DNA of 64,000 nt from Flavipsychrobacter sp. (GCA_016786665.1 JAEUVZ010000050.1:1-64000); one strand, 5' to 3'; counted from the first letter of the stretch, positions 45,228-55,313 are shown. The notes: a model not told the origin generated them from the letters alone. Numbers and translations are program-made.

Positions 45228-46463
45228 ATGTTGGCAACCACGAATGTATCTCCGCTTACTCAGAAATATTTAGACAGGGAAGAGCAATACGGCGCTCATA
45301 ATTACCACCCGCTACCCGTAGTGTTATCGCGCGGGGAAGGTGTTTTTGTGTATGATGTAGACAACAAACGGTATTTCGATTTCCTTTCCGGTTATTCCGC
45401 GGTGAACCAGGGGCATTGCCACCCGGCAATCATCAGCGCTCTGACCGAACAGGCACAGAAACTGACCCTTACTTCCCGCGCCTTTCACAGCGACCTGCTG
45501 GGGGAATATGCGGAGTACATCACTAAATACTTCGGATACGACAAAGTCCTCCCTATGAATACCGGGGTAGAAGGCGTGGAAACCGCCCTGAAACTGGCCC
45601 GCAAGTGGGGCTACGAGGTGAAGGGGGTGGAAGCCAACAAAGCCAAAATCATCGTCTGCTCCGAGAATTTTCACGGGCGCACGCTCAATGTAGTATCGTT
45701 CAGTACCGACCCCTCATCCACTACCAACTTCGGGCCCTTTATGCCCGGTTACGAAGTAGTGGCCTACAACGATCTGGCGGCGCTGGAGGCGGCCCTGCAA
45801 GATAAAAACGTAGTTGGCTTCCTGGTGGAACCTATACAGGGCGAAGCCGGTGTGGTGGTACCTGGTGAGGGTTACCTGGCTAAAGCAGCGGCCCTGTGCA
45901 AAAGCGCCCGGGTACTGTTTATCGCCGATGAAATACAGACAGGGCTTGCCCGTACCGGCAAAATGCTGGCGTGCGACCATGAGCAGGTACACCCGGATAT
46001 CCTGATACTGGGCAAGGCGCTGTCGGGTGGGGTATTGCCCATTGCGGCCGTGCTGGCCAACGATGAGATTATGCTCACCATCAAGCCGGGAGAGCACGGC
46101 TCTACCTATGGGGGTAATCCGCTGGCTTGTAAAGTAGCCATGGCCGCGCTGCAGGTGCTGAAAGACGAAAAAATGGCTGAGAATGCCGAGGCCCGCGGGC
46201 AGCAATTACGCGATGGGCTAAACGCGCTGAACCACCCTAACATTTCAACAGTAAGGGGCAAAGGTTTGCTGAACGCCATAGTGATCAATCATGCTAATAA
46301 GGATGCCGCATGGGACCTTTGCCTGCAACTGAAGGAAAACGGCTTGCTGGCTAAGCCTACCCATGGCGATAAAATACGTTTTGCTCCTCCGCTGGTCATT
46401 ACTGAGGCCCAGGTAGAAGAGTGCATTGATATCATCAGGCGCAGTTTATCGCATATAGAGTAG
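45228..46463 (+). CDS. rocD: Ornithine--oxo-acid transaminase
   Basis: A 411-residue class III PLP aminotransferase that converts ornithine and 2-oxoglutarate to glutamate semialdehyde and glutamate. The N-terminus [21 protein letters not shown] is characteristic of RocD, followed by [37 protein letters not shown] and the Schiff-base Lys263 in ILGKALSGG. The C-terminal GLLNAIVI and [14 protein letters not shown] are also typical. Full length, ATG start. Confidence 0.95.
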   Translation: MLATTNVSPLTQKYLDREEQYGAHNYHPLPVVLSRGEGVFVYDVDNKRYFDFLSGYSAVNQGHCHPAIISALTEQAQKLTLTSRAFHSDLLGEYAEYITKYFGYDKVLPMNTGVEGVETALKLARKWGYEVKGVEANKAKIIVCSENFHGRTLNVVSFSTDPSSTTNFGPFMPGYEVVAYNDLAALEAALQDKNVVGFLVEPIQGEAGVVVPGEGYLAKAAALCKSARVLFIADEIQTGLARTGKMLACDHEQVHPDILILGKALSGGVLPIAAVLANDEIMLTIKPGEHGSTYGGNPLACKVAMAALQVLKDEKMAENAEARGQQLRDGLNALNHPNISTVRGKGLLNAIVINHANKDAAWDLCLQLKENGLLAKPTHGDKIRFAPPLVITEAQVEECIDIIRRSLSHIE

Positions 46464-46529
46464 CAATCACTTAGAGGTTACGCTTCGCTAAAACTGGAAT
46501 CTTTACTGAATCGGGAAAAGGTACGGCAG

Positions 46530-46982
46530 TTATTTTTTTGCCTTCTTTCCTTTGGGCGGGTTCTTTTCCAGCCACTGGTCCATCTGTTCTTTTTCGTTGA
46601 TGGATACCGACAATTCTATTTTCCACTGGTCGTTCTTGTCCAGCTTCATCATATAGAAATAGTCACAGTTGTACACCGGCTGGTTGAGGCCGTCGTAATA
46701 TTTCCAGTTTACCGTTACCCGGGCCGTGCGGGCCGATACCGGGCGCTTGCTCCATATTTCAGGGCGTGCGTGTGTAATGCCGAACTGCTTGTAGAAGCCG
46801 GTACCCTGGTTAAATAATCCTTCCAGCTTGCTGGCCTCTGAGAACGTATTGCTGGAGTCGTCGGAGAGCAGGGTGCAGGGTATGGCGTAGTGCAGGGACA
46901 TGTGCTTGGAGTCGTAGTTCTCCAGGGCGTGGGCGTATCGTTCAAAAAAGTCGTTTATAGCTTGAAAAGCAGTGTCGTTCAT
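46530..46982 (-). CDS. NTF2-like fold protein
   Basis: A 150-residue protein with an N-terminal helix (AINDFFERYAHALENYD) and beta strands (VTVNWKYYDG, YFYMMKLDKNDQWKIELSVS) that suggest an NTF2/SnoaL-like alpha+beta cone fold, with a Lys-rich tail. No catalytic residues can be named. It lacks a signal peptide, so it is presumably cytoplasmic. It diverges from pyrR. ATG start. Confidence 0.72.
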   Translation of the reverse strand: MNDTAFQAINDFFERYAHALENYDSKHMSLHYAIPCTLLSDDSSNTFSEASKLEGLFNQGTGFYKQFGITHARPEIWSKRPVSARTARVTVNWKYYDGLNQPVYNCDYFYMMKLDKNDQWKIELSVSINEKEQMDQWLEKNPPKGKKAKK

Positions 46983-47088
46983 CTTATTTCCCGTATTTCT
47001 GCCCGCGAAACTAAGAATTATGCTACGGCTACCGGTTCCCGGATAAACATTTTTCCTGCGTTAATTCGTTATTCAGGGTCTTATTTTT

Positions 47089-47096
47089 TATTTTTG
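47089..47096 (+). promoter_or_regulatory. -7 promoter element (TATTTTTG) for pyrR
   Basis: Matches TAnnTTTG, 18 bases before the TTG start of pyrR, and helps to place that start. Confidence 0.5.
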
Positions 47097-47114
47097 CCGG
47101 CAAACAAGGCTCAT

Positions 47115-47642
47115 TTGAAGACCCTTCTTGATAATAATCAACTGAACATCACGCTGCAGCGCCTGTCACATCAGTTAGTTGAAAATCACCTCAATTTCAA
47201 TAATACAGCTATTATAGGTATCCAACCCAGGGGGATATTGCTTTCCGACAGGATAGCAACGCTGGTGAAAGGCATAACCGGGAGGAACGATGTGGAGTAC
47301 GGCAAGGTAGACATTACCTTCTACCGTGACGATGTGCACCAGGGAGGTCTGCACCTGCCGCAGGATACAGTTATCGACTTCAGCATAGAAGGCAAGGATG
47401 TGATACTGATAGATGATGTGCTGCATACAGGCCGCACAATACGCTCAGCGATGGATGCATTGCTTGATTTCGGGCGGCCCAACCGGATAGAGTTGCTGGT
47501 GCTGATAGACCGTCGCTTCAGCCGGGAGCTGCCCATACAGCCCGACTACGTGGGGCGTACCATTGATACCATCATAACGCAGAAAGTGAAAGTGAACTGG
47601 ATAGAACAGGATGGTAAAGATGAGGTGGTGTTGATTGATTAG
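47115..47642 (+). CDS. pyrR: PyrR-type uracil phosphoribosyltransferase / pyrimidine regulator
   Basis: A 175-residue PyrR. In Firmicutes PyrR binds pyr mRNA and also makes UMP from uracil and PRPP. The phosphoribosyltransferase fold is visible: IGIQPRGILLSDRIA, VDITFYRDD and the PRPP loop VILIDDVLHTGRTIRSAMDAL. The open frame extends further upstream into the divergent NTF2-like gene, so the start is set at TTG 47115 (KTLLDNNQLNITLQRL), which gives the normal length and sits 18 bases after a -7 element. Followed by pyrB, as in other genomes. Confidence 0.93.
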   Translation: MKTLLDNNQLNITLQRLSHQLVENHLNFNNTAIIGIQPRGILLSDRIATLVKGITGRNDVEYGKVDITFYRDDVHQGGLHLPQDTVIDFSIEGKDVILIDDVLHTGRTIRSAMDALLDFGRPNRIELLVLIDRRFSRELPIQPDYVGRTIDTIITQKVKVNWIEQDGKDEVVLID

Positions 47643-47644
47643 CG

Positions 47645-47724
47645 GTAGATAGTAGATAGTAGGTAGTAGGTAGTAGATAGTAGATAGTAGATAGTAGGTG
47701 ATAGTTAATAGTAGGTGATAGTTA
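47645..47724. repeat. Heptanucleotide tandem repeat between pyrR and pyrB
   Basis: Eight heptamers, GTAGATA or GTAGGTA (order A A G G A A A, then GTAGGTG), run from 47645 to 47700. They are followed by a degenerate part in which GTAGGTGATAGTTA is repeated partly. The array is AT-rich and without hairpin or coding potential. It lies 3 bases after the pyrR stop and about 33 bases before the pyrB ATG. Confidence 0.85.
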
Positions 47725-47756
47725 AAAATAGAGTAGCATAAAAGAAAAAATAGTAC

Positions 47757-48689
47757 ATGTCATTATCTGTAAAACATCTGTTAGGCATCAAGGAACTGCA
47801 ACCGCAGGATATTGAGCTTATTTTCCGCACGGCAGACACGTTCAAGCAGGTATTGCAGCGGCAGATAAAGAAAGTGCCCGCGCTCCGCGACACTACTATC
47901 GCCAATGTATTTTTTGAGAATTCCACCCGCACCCGTATATCTTTTGAGCTGGCGCAGAAGCGACTCAGTGCCGACACCATCAACTTTGCGGCTTCCAGTT
48001 CCTCGGTATCTAAAGGTGAGACCCTGATTGATACCGTTAACAATATACTGGCCATGAAGGTGGATATGGTAGTAATGCGCCACTCGGCCAGCGGTGCCCC
48101 CTGGTTCCTGGCCAACCACATAGACGCCAGCATCATCAACGCCGGCGACGGAACGAATGAACACCCTACCCAGGCATTGCTCGATGCCTTTTCCATCCGC
48201 GAGCGGCTGGGTGAGGTGAAAGGGAAAAGGGTAGCCATCATAGGCGATATCATGCACTCGCGCGTGGCGCTGAGCAATATCTACTGCCTGAACAAACTAG
48301 GCGCCGAAGTAATGGTGGCCGGTCCGCCAACACTGATACCAAAGCACATTCAAGACCTCGGTGTAAAAGTAGAGTACGATGTAAAGAAAGCCCTGGAGTG
48401 GGCCGATGTGGCCAACGTGCTCCGCATACAGCTGGAGCGCCAGCACAAGCCTCTGTTCTCTACACTTAGGGAATATGCTCTTTACTACGGCATCAACAAA
48501 TCGATGCTGGACAGCCTGAACAAAGAAATGGTCATCATGCACCCCGGCCCTATCAACAGGGGAGTGGAAATCAACTCCGATGTCGCCGACAGCAAACAAT
48601 CCATCATCCTCGACCAGGTGGAAAATGGAGTGGCCATCAGGATGGCGGTGATATATCTGCTTTCGGGTAAAGGGGAAATTGTCGAGTAA
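47757..48689 (+). CDS. pyrB: Aspartate carbamoyltransferase catalytic subunit
   Basis: A 310-residue PyrB, which condenses carbamoyl phosphate and aspartate in pyrimidine synthesis. The carbamoyl-phosphate site FENSTRTRISFE, the active-site loop SSSVSKGETLIDT, DGTNEHPTQALLD and the C-terminal MHPGPINRGVEI are intact. No regulatory subunit PyrI is adjacent. The gene follows pyrR across the heptamer repeat. Confidence 0.96.
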   Translation: MSLSVKHLLGIKELQPQDIELIFRTADTFKQVLQRQIKKVPALRDTTIANVFFENSTRTRISFELAQKRLSADTINFAASSSSVSKGETLIDTVNNILAMKVDMVVMRHSASGAPWFLANHIDASIINAGDGTNEHPTQALLDAFSIRERLGEVKGKRVAIIGDIMHSRVALSNIYCLNKLGAEVMVAGPPTLIPKHIQDLGVKVEYDVKKALEWADVANVLRIQLERQHKPLFSTLREYALYYGINKSMLDSLNKEMVIMHPGPINRGVEINSDVADSKQSIILDQVENGVAIRMAVIYLLSGKGEIVE

Positions 48690-48691
48690 TT

Positions 48692-49057
48692 ATGAGAAAA
48701 ATTTTTCCGTTACGTTTGTTCTTTTTTATTGGCGTAGCAATTTTTTTCGTTGGCGCTCTATTTCGTATTCAGCATTGGCCCTATGGCTCAACTATAGTAT
48801 GGATAGGGCTTTTATTTGAAGTTGTTTTTTTTCTCCTGGTCTTTGTTGAAATGTTGATGTCGAAAAAAGCATCGTCGGGAACAAAGCTCATTTGGATGGT
48901 AACATACCTTATCTGCCTGTCGGCAAGTTGGTGGTTTATTTCCACACTTTCCATGTTAGCCTGGGTAGTATTAGGCCTTGTTTATTTGCGGATAGGTAGG
49001 GCAAAATTTCTATTCACCCGCAGCAAATTGGAGCAAATCCAATTTGACTCAATATGA
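48692..49057 (+). CDS. GldL-like small membrane protein
   Basis: A 121-residue protein with four predicted helices. The first two match the membrane part of the T9SS motor protein GldL: GALFRIQHWP, then IGLLFEVVFFLLVFVEML. From memory of Flavobacterium johnsoniae GldL (Lys27, Glu49, Glu59), the equivalent residues here are Arg25, Glu43 and Glu53, with the same 10-residue spacing of the two Glu. Unlike GldL it lacks the long soluble C-terminus and has two extra helices. No gldM or gldK/N gene is adjacent. It starts 2 bases after pyrB, so it may be co-transcribed with it. Confidence 0.75.
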   Translation: MRKIFPLRLFFFIGVAIFFVGALFRIQHWPYGSTIVWIGLLFEVVFFLLVFVEMLMSKKASSGTKLIWMVTYLICLSASWWFISTLSMLAWVVLGLVYLRIGRAKFLFTRSKLEQIQFDSI

Positions 49058-49088
49058 TAAGCACAGGGCATTAAGTCGTATATAATAC

Positions 49089-49096
49089 TATCTTTG
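49089..49096 (+). promoter_or_regulatory. -7 promoter element (TATCTTTG) for accD
   Basis: Matches TAnnTTTG, 42 bases before the accD ATG. Confidence 0.5.
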
Positions 49097-49138
49097 CACC
49101 GTATTTAGCAATATAATTGTTTACCAATATTTTGATAT

Positions 49139-50023
49139 ATGTCTACCTGGTTTCGCCGAGTTAGAAAGAATATCCTTACCAGTACCCAGGAGAAGAAAGA
49201 AGCTCCTGATGGCATCTGGCACAAATGCCCTGAGTGTAAAACAACCCACACGAAAAAAGAACTGGAAGACCACTTCTACGTCTGTCCTAAATGTAACTAC
49301 CACAACCGCATCAATTCAGCGGAGTATTTTGATATCATCTTTGACGAAGGAGCATACGAAGTTCACTTCGAAAATATAGTACCGAAAGACAAACTGGGCT
49401 TCGTAGACATGAAGCCATACGATAAGCGCCTCGTTGAAGCCCAGGCATCTACAGGGCTGAAAGACGCTATGACCGTTGGGGTAGGTAAGGTAAACGGCCA
49501 GGGACTGGTAATAGCCTGTATGAATTTCAACTTCATCGGTGGTTCTATGGGCTCGGTAGTGGGAGAGAAGATAGCGCGCGGTATAGACTATGCCATACAG
49601 CACAAGCTTCCGTTCATGATCATCTCCAAGAGTGGCGGCGCGCGTATGATGGAAAGCGCTTTCTCGCTGATGCAGATGGCGAAAACCTCCGCTAAACTCA
49701 CCCAGCTGGCCAAGGCCGGCTTGCCTTATATTTCGTTTATGACCGACCCTACTACGGGCGGTGTTACCGCTTCGTACGCTATGCTGGGCGATATCAATAT
49801 TGCCGAACCGAAGGCATTGATTGGTTTCGCCGGTCCGCGCGTGATAAAGGAAACCATAAAGAAAGACTTGCCCGCCGGTTTCCAGCGTTCAGAGTTTTTG
49901 CTGGATCATGGTTTCCTCGATTTCATTGTAGAGCGCCAGAACCTGAAGCAGAAACTTTCCGGTGTTATCAGTTGGTTTATGAACAATCCCGTGCAGGAGC
50001 CTGTAAGCGCGGCAGCGGAATAA
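49139..50023 (+). CDS. accD: Acetyl-CoA carboxylase carboxyltransferase subunit beta
   Basis: A 294-residue AccD, the beta subunit of the carboxyltransferase that makes malonyl-CoA. The N-terminal zinc ribbon (CPEC ... CPKC, about residues 28-56) is intact. The crotonase-like core has GSVVGEKIARGIDYA, SKSGGARMMES, TDPTTGGVTASYA, and IGFAGPRVI. Full length, ATG start. Confidence 0.96.
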   Translation: MSTWFRRVRKNILTSTQEKKEAPDGIWHKCPECKTTHTKKELEDHFYVCPKCNYHNRINSAEYFDIIFDEGAYEVHFENIVPKDKLGFVDMKPYDKRLVEAQASTGLKDAMTVGVGKVNGQGLVIACMNFNFIGGSMGSVVGEKIARGIDYAIQHKLPFMIISKSGGARMMESAFSLMQMAKTSAKLTQLAKAGLPYISFMTDPTTGGVTASYAMLGDINIAEPKALIGFAGPRVIKETIKKDLPAGFQRSEFLLDHGFLDFIVERQNLKQKLSGVISWFMNNPVQEPVSAAAE

Positions 50024-50096
50024 GGTAGCTTTAAAACGTAGACAAGCATTCAAAGCATTAGCTCCTGCGGTATGATTTTAGCGCAGGCATACAGAC

Positions 50097-50546
50097 ATGG
50101 CTGAAAAAGTGTACATAAAAAACCGCCCGGCTACTTTTGAGTATGCGATAGAGGATAAGTTGACGGCTGGTATCATGCTTACCGGCTCGGAAATAAAGTC
50201 TATCCGTAACAGCAAGGTGAGCTTTAACGACAGCTATTGCATCTTTGATAAAGGAGAGCTCTGGATAAAAAGCCTGCACATAGCGGAGTATGTAAACGCC
50301 GGCTATGCGGGCCACGACCCTATTAGGGAGCGCAAGCTGCTGCTCAATAAGAAAGAGCTGGCTAAATGGGCCAATAAAGTAAGAGAAAAGGGGCTGACAA
50401 TAGTGCCCCTGGCGGTATTCATCAACGATGCCGGCTATGCAAAAGTAGAGATAGGCCTCGGCAAGGGTAAAAAATTACACGACAAGCGCGAGACCATCAA
50501 AAACCGAGACATAGACAAAGAAATCAAGCGCCACCTGAACAGGTAA
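50097..50546 (+). CDS. smpB: SsrA-binding protein SmpB
   Basis: A 149-residue SmpB, the partner of tmRNA in rescue of stalled ribosomes. The beta-barrel core has LTGSEIKSIRNSKVSF, HIAEYVNAGYAGHDP, RERKLLLNKKEL and IVPLAVFINDAGYAKVEIG. The basic C-terminal tail (GKKLHDKRETIK...RHLNR) that inserts in the ribosome is present. No tmRNA gene was found in the window. Confidence 0.96.
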   Translation: MAEKVYIKNRPATFEYAIEDKLTAGIMLTGSEIKSIRNSKVSFNDSYCIFDKGELWIKSLHIAEYVNAGYAGHDPIRERKLLLNKKELAKWANKVREKGLTIVPLAVFINDAGYAKVEIGLGKGKKLHDKRETIKNRDIDKEIKRHLNR

Positions 50547-50548
50547 GC

Positions 50549-51874
50549 CTATTCCACTTCTTCCGTAAAGCGTATTCCGTGATGAGCCAGCTCTGTTAAT
50601 ATGGGCCGGTATACCGATGGCATATTGGGTATCAGTACGCCTATGGGTTTTGCTATCTTGTTGGTCAGTACCAGCTTCGCCAGTATAGCCATGGGCAAGC
50701 CTACGGTTTTCGCCATAGCGGAGTGGTTGGCGTTTTCGCCCTTTATCACCATAGCACTGGTCAGCTTGTTCTTCTTCCCTTTGTGCAGGTATTCCACTTC
50801 GTGTTGCATCACCACCATGTCTTTGTCTTCCGGAGCCATTTCCCATTTTTCCAGTAGTAGCGTCAGCAATATGTCTGCCGAGGATGCACTACCGTTCCCG
50901 ATGGGCTTTTCGTCAAATATGCCGAGCCACTGGAGCATCCCCATTATCTTATCATCGCTTCTTATCTGCAGCAGGTCTGCCGCGTGCTGCTGAATGGTAC
51001 CACCCTGGTGCCCGGTTTTTGCTTTCACCCACGATGCGTAGGTGAGGCCGGTTGTGTCATAGTTGTCCTTTTCGTCTGTCAGTCTCAGTTCTGCCAGGGC
51101 GCTCCATCCTTTTACGAAAGAGGGGTGTCGCAGCGTAGCCCGCAGGAACGTTTTTATTTCGGGTACGTCATAAACGTTCAGGTAGCTTAGCGAGTCCCTG
51201 TTGGGGTAGTAGGAGAATGTTCCGTGACCGGCTACCTTTATTTTCCGGGTGCTGTCAAACATCTTGGCGTAGGGCACGTCCACATTCCTGCCGTTTTGCA
51301 GAAAGCGCGCACCGGCCGCACCGGCTACTACTATATTCCTCGGGTTCCAGCTGAACTTATAGTGCCAGGGGTTGTTGTCCGACTCCGGCGCTATCAGTCC
51401 GCCGCAGTACGATTTAAAGGAGGTTATTACAGCGGCCACCCTTTGTATACTGTGTATTATCTGGCTGGCGGTCATGTGGTCTATGCCAGGGTCCAGGCCC
51501 ATCTCGCACATAAACATCAGCCCGGCTTCCCGCACGTCTTTATCCATCTCTTTCATCTCCGGGGAGATGTAAGACGATGTGATGAGATTCTTTTTATGCT
51601 TCAGGCAATCCTTGGCCAGGTGGATATGCAGGTGTGGGGGCATCAGAGATACCACCAGGTCTGCACGCGCTACCAATGGCTCGCGTTGCGAAGCCTGCGT
51701 AATATCAATAACAGCTTTTTCGGCATAGGGGCTGTTCCCTGTTTTCCCGGTAATGGCATCGGCGCTTCCATCTGCAACAATCACTTTCCATTTGTTGCGC
51801 GAAGCATTCGATAGTAAGTACTGAATAAGGTAGATAGAGGATTTACCGGCGCCTGCAACCAGTATTGTCTTCAT
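50549..51874 (-). CDS. Saccharopine dehydrogenase family protein
   Basis: A 441-residue NAD(P)-dependent protein. The N-terminal dinucleotide motif is VAGAGKSSIYLIQYLL (VAGAGK at 5-10), followed by the catalytic-domain segments LMPPHLHIHLAKDCLKHKKN, SSYISPEMKEMD and EMGLDPGIDHMTA. This matches saccharopine dehydrogenase (NADP+, L-glutamate-forming) and related carboxynorspermidine enzymes. The reaction is uncertain; lysine pathway genes are not adjacent. ATG start; a -7 element lies 45 bases upstream. It abuts smpB (2-base gap, convergent). Confidence 0.9.
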   Translation of the reverse strand: MKTILVAGAGKSSIYLIQYLLSNASRNKWKVIVADGSADAITGKTGNSPYAEKAVIDITQASQREPLVARADLVVSLMPPHLHIHLAKDCLKHKKNLITSSYISPEMKEMDKDVREAGLMFMCEMGLDPGIDHMTASQIIHSIQRVAAVITSFKSYCGGLIAPESDNNPWHYKFSWNPRNIVVAGAAGARFLQNGRNVDVPYAKMFDSTRKIKVAGHGTFSYYPNRDSLSYLNVYDVPEIKTFLRATLRHPSFVKGWSALAELRLTDEKDNYDTTGLTYASWVKAKTGHQGGTIQQHAADLLQIRSDDKIMGMLQWLGIFDEKPIGNGSASSADILLTLLLEKWEMAPEDKDMVVMQHEVEYLHKGKKNKLTSAMVIKGENANHSAMAKTVGLPMAILAKLVLTNKIAKPIGVLIPNMPSVYRPILTELAHHGIRFTEEVE

Positions 51875-51918
51875 TTATTTCTTTTAAAAAATGACACAAT
51901 ATTCACTCTAATAATGCC

Positions 51919-51926
51919 CAAAAGTA
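51919..51926 (-). promoter_or_regulatory. -7 promoter element (TACTTTTG) for the saccharopine dehydrogenase gene
   Basis: Matches TAnnTTTG on the minus strand, 45 bases upstream of the ATG. Confidence 0.4.
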
Positions 51927-52000
51927 ATAGTATTGTTGGCTTATTCTAAAACACAAATCTAATATTATTTATTTACATACCTATTAATTATCATTCAATT

Positions 52001-52435
52001 ATGCCTGCAATTTGGAAACAATATCACTTTTCTATAGATGATTTGAACAAACTGGCCAAGGGTACTTTAGCGGAAACACTTGAAATTAAATTCGTTGAGT
52101 TTGGTGAAGACTACCTGAAGGCCACTTTACCCGTAGACAACCGTACGCGTCAGCCCTATGGTTTGCTGCACGGCGGAGCTTCTGCGGCGCTGGCGGAAAC
52201 AGTAGGCAGTGTAGCTTCCTCGCTCTGCATAGATAAGGAAAAACAAACCTGTGTAGGGATAGAGATCAATTGCAACCATATCAGGGGCAAATCGGACGGT
52301 ATGGTAACGGCTACATGCCGCCCATTTCATATAGGGGCCACTACACATGTGTGGGATATACGGATAGAGGATGAGCGGGGCAAGCTGGTCTGTATTTCCC
52401 GGCTTACGGTGGCTGTGTTAGGCAAGGCCCGGTAG
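52001..52435 (+). CDS. Hotdog-fold thioesterase (PaaI/MenI-like)
   Basis: A 144-residue hotdog thioesterase. The central LLHGGASAALAETVGSVAS carries the acidic catalytic residue in a PaaI/YdiI-type context (HGGxxxxLAE), and the final strands are VGIEINCNHIRGKSDG and THVWDIRIEDERG. MenI-like enzymes of this group cleave 1,4-dihydroxy-2-naphthoyl-CoA, but the substrate is not decided here and no menaquinone genes are adjacent. ATG start. Confidence 0.85.
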   Translation: MPAIWKQYHFSIDDLNKLAKGTLAETLEIKFVEFGEDYLKATLPVDNRTRQPYGLLHGGASAALAETVGSVASSLCIDKEKQTCVGIEINCNHIRGKSDGMVTATCRPFHIGATTHVWDIRIEDERGKLVCISRLTVAVLGKAR

Positions 52436-52563
52436 GGCAGGTTGCGCACGGCGTTCCCGTGATGAAAATGCTATTTGCAAGCCCCGGGCTAAAATGTTAT
52501 CAACACCTTATCAACGCCCGTATTTTCGGGCTTTTTCGTGACCCTAAAGCCCTTATTTTTCCG

Positions 52564-52571
52564 TATATTTG
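52564..52571 (+). promoter_or_regulatory. -7 promoter element (TATATTTG) for gyrA
   Basis: Matches TAnnTTTG, 24 bases before the gyrA ATG. Confidence 0.5.
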
Positions 52572-52595
52572 CGCATCTTTTTCTAATCCCCATTT

Positions 52596-55268
52596 ATGGA
52601 TCAAAATAACCAGGATTTAACTCCGCAGGAGGAGCATAACGATACCAATAAAATCGTGCAGGTAAACATCGAAGAGCAGATGAAAACCGCCTATATCGAC
52701 TACTCAATGTCGGTGATAGTAGGCCGTGCACTGCCCGATGTGCGCGATGGCCTCAAGCCGGTGCACCGGCGTGTGCTGTTTGCCATGCACGAGCTGGGCA
52801 ATACGTTCAACAAGCCGTATAAGAAGTGCGCCCGTATAGTGGGTGAAGTGCTGGGTAAGTATCACCCGCACGGCGATAGCTCTGTGTACGATGCAATGGT
52901 GCGGATGGCACAGCCCTGGAGCATGCGCTACATGATGGTGGATGGCCAGGGTAACTACGGCTCACAGGATGGCGACGGCCCGGCCGCCATGCGTTATACC
53001 GAAGCCCGCCTGCAGCGCCTGGGTGAGGCCATGCTGGAAGACATAGAAAAAGAAACGGTAGACTTCACGCTCAACTTCGATGACTCGCTGGAGGAGCCTA
53101 CCGTGTTGCCTACCCGCATACCAACCCTGCTCGTGAATGGCTCATCGGGTATAGCCGTAGGTATGGCTACCAACATGATGCCGCATAACCTGACGGAGGT
53201 GATAGACGGATGTGTGGCATACATAGAAAACAAGGAAATAACTATAGACGAGCTGATGAAGTTCGTAAAGGCGCCCGATTTCCCAACGGGCGGTATCATC
53301 TATGGTATAGATGGCATTAAAGCCGGTATGCACACCGGGCGGGGCCGCGTAGTGCTGCGGGGTAAGGTAACGGTAGAAACCTTGAAGAATGGCAAAGAAC
53401 AAATCGTTATCACCGAGGTTCCATACCAGGTGAGCCGAGATGCCCTGGCTGAAAAGATTGGCTACCTGGTAAACAACAAGATTATTGAGGGCATCACCCA
53501 CGTTGCCAACGAATCGAATAAGGAAGGTACACGCGTAGTGGTAGAAATACGCCGCGATGCAGTAGCCCAGGTTATCATCAACCAACTGTACAAATACAGT
53601 GAACTGCAAACGTCCTATGGTATCAACAACGTAGCGCTGGTGGGTGGCCGTCCGCGTACACTGAACCTCAAAGACCTGATATCGGAGTTCGTATCCTTCC
53701 GTCACGACGTGGTGGTTCGCCGTACGCAGTACGAACTGCGCGAAGCGGAAAAACGCGCGCACATATTGGAAGGTTACCTGATAGCGCTCGATCACCTGGA
53801 TGAAGTGATAGCGCTCATCCGCGCGTCGGTAAACCCCGATGAAGCCAAGACGGGCCTTATTGAAAAATTTGGCATGTCGGAGATACAGGCTAAGGCGGTA
53901 CTGGAGCTGCGCCTTCAGCGCCTTACCGGCATGGAGCGCGATAAGATACGCGAAGAACATGCCGAGTTGATGAAGCTGATAGCACACCTGAAGGAAATAC
54001 TTTCCGATGAAGGGCTCCGCTACAATATCATCAGGGAAGAACTGCTGGACGTGCAGAAGAAATTTGGCGACGAGCGCAAGAGCGAGATACAGTACCTGGC
54101 CAATGAAATGCGCATTGAAGACCTGATAGAGGAAGAAGATGTGGTGATCACCGTTTCGCACTTAGGCTACATCAAGCGCACATCGTCGGATGAATACCGT
54201 TCACAGAAGCGGGGTGGCCGCGGAGCCATGGCGGGTCGCACGCGCGATGAAGACTTTATTGAGCACCTCTTTGTGGCGTCTACGCACCACACGCTCATGT
54301 TCTTTACCGAAAAAGGACGGTGCTACTGGCTGAAAGTGTATGAGATACCCGAAGGCGACAAAAACTCTAAGGGGCGTGCCATACAAAACCTGATACAGAT
54401 ACCGCAGGACGACAAGATACGCACCATTATAGATGTGCCGAAACTGGATGATAAGGAATATGTAGACGCGCACAGGGTAGTGCTGTGTACCAAGCAGGGC
54501 ATCATTAAGAAAACATGGCTGGAAGACTTTAGCCGCCCAAGGGCCAATGGTATAAACGCCATAACCATACAGGAAGGCGACCAGCTACTGGACGTGGCGC
54601 TCACGCAAGGCGACAGCTATGTAATGATGGCGGTGAAGTCGGGCAGGGCTATTTGCTTTGAAGAAAGCAAAGTGCGCGAAACAGGCCGCGGCGCTATCGG
54701 CGTATTTGGCATAGAACTGGATGAGAACAATGATGAAGTGATAGGTATGGCTTGCGTGTCTAAGAAAGACATGACGCAGAAGCAGATACTGGTGGTGTCG
54801 GAAAAAGGGCTGGGTAAGCGTACCCCGTTCCTGGAAGAAATGGCGGAAGGGGAGAATACCGATGATATGTCGAACATCATAACCCTGGCCGATGCGGAAG
54901 GAAAAGAAAGGAAGTATCAACTGGCGTACCGCATCACCAATCGCGGGGGCAAGGGGGTACGCACCATTAATATCACCCCCAAAACAGGCTCTTTGGTTGG
55001 CCTGATGGCAGTAGATAAACAGGATGACCTGATGATAACCTGCAAATCGGGCGTAACGATACGCATGAGCGTGGAAGCGATTCGCGAAGCGGGGCGCGCT
55101 ACGCAGGGCGTAAAGCTGATAAACATTGACGAAGGCGACCAGATTGCAGCTATCGCCCGTATAGAAGAGCAGGATGATGATGTAGCCGAGCCGACGGAAG
55201 AACAGGCAGGTGAAGATAAATTAACAGAAGATAACACAGGCGCTACCGGGGAAACCGCACCGGAATAA
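52596..55268 (+). CDS. gyrA: DNA gyrase subunit A
   Basis: An 890-residue GyrA, which cuts and rejoins DNA during negative supercoiling. The catalytic Tyr134 lies in [10 protein letters not shown], equivalent to Tyr122 of E. coli. The quinolone-binding residues are wild-type: Ser95 and Asp99 (E. coli Ser83 and Asp87) in HGDSSVYDA. The C-terminal beta-pinwheel domain begins with the GyrA box (QKRGGRG, about residue 537), and the tail is acidic ([17 protein letters not shown]). ATG start. Confidence 0.98.
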   Translation: MDQNNQDLTPQEEHNDTNKIVQVNIEEQMKTAYIDYSMSVIVGRALPDVRDGLKPVHRRVLFAMHELGNTFNKPYKKCARIVGEVLGKYHPHGDSSVYDAMVRMAQPWSMRYMMVDGQGNYGSQDGDGPAAMRYTEARLQRLGEAMLEDIEKETVDFTLNFDDSLEEPTVLPTRIPTLLVNGSSGIAVGMATNMMPHNLTEVIDGCVAYIENKEITIDELMKFVKAPDFPTGGIIYGIDGIKAGMHTGRGRVVLRGKVTVETLKNGKEQIVITEVPYQVSRDALAEKIGYLVNNKIIEGITHVANESNKEGTRVVVEIRRDAVAQVIINQLYKYSELQTSYGINNVALVGGRPRTLNLKDLISEFVSFRHDVVVRRTQYELREAEKRAHILEGYLIALDHLDEVIALIRASVNPDEAKTGLIEKFGMSEIQAKAVLELRLQRLTGMERDKIREEHAELMKLIAHLKEILSDEGLRYNIIREELLDVQKKFGDERKSEIQYLANEMRIEDLIEEEDVVITVSHLGYIKRTSSDEYRSQKRGGRGAMAGRTRDEDFIEHLFVASTHHTLMFFTEKGRCYWLKVYEIPEGDKNSKGRAIQNLIQIPQDDKIRTIIDVPKLDDKEYVDAHRVVLCTKQGIIKKTWLEDFSRPRANGINAITIQEGDQLLDVALTQGDSYVMMAVKSGRAICFEESKVRETGRGAIGVFGIELDENNDEVIGMACVSKKDMTQKQILVVSEKGLGKRTPFLEEMAEGENTDDMSNIITLADAEGKERKYQLAYRITNRGGKGVRTINITPKTGSLVGLMAVDKQDDLMITCKSGVTIRMSVEAIREAGRATQGVKLINIDEGDQIAAIARIEEQDDDVAEPTEEQAGEDKLTEDNTGATGETAPE

Positions 55269-55313
55269 CGTCTGTATGAGTATCCATTTTTAATGAGTTA
55301 TTAAATAGAAGTC

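Noticed and set aside
47645-47724. Pyr attenuator/terminator between pyrR and pyrB
   Set aside because: The heptamer repeat forms no stable stem and there is no GC-rich hairpin with a T-run.
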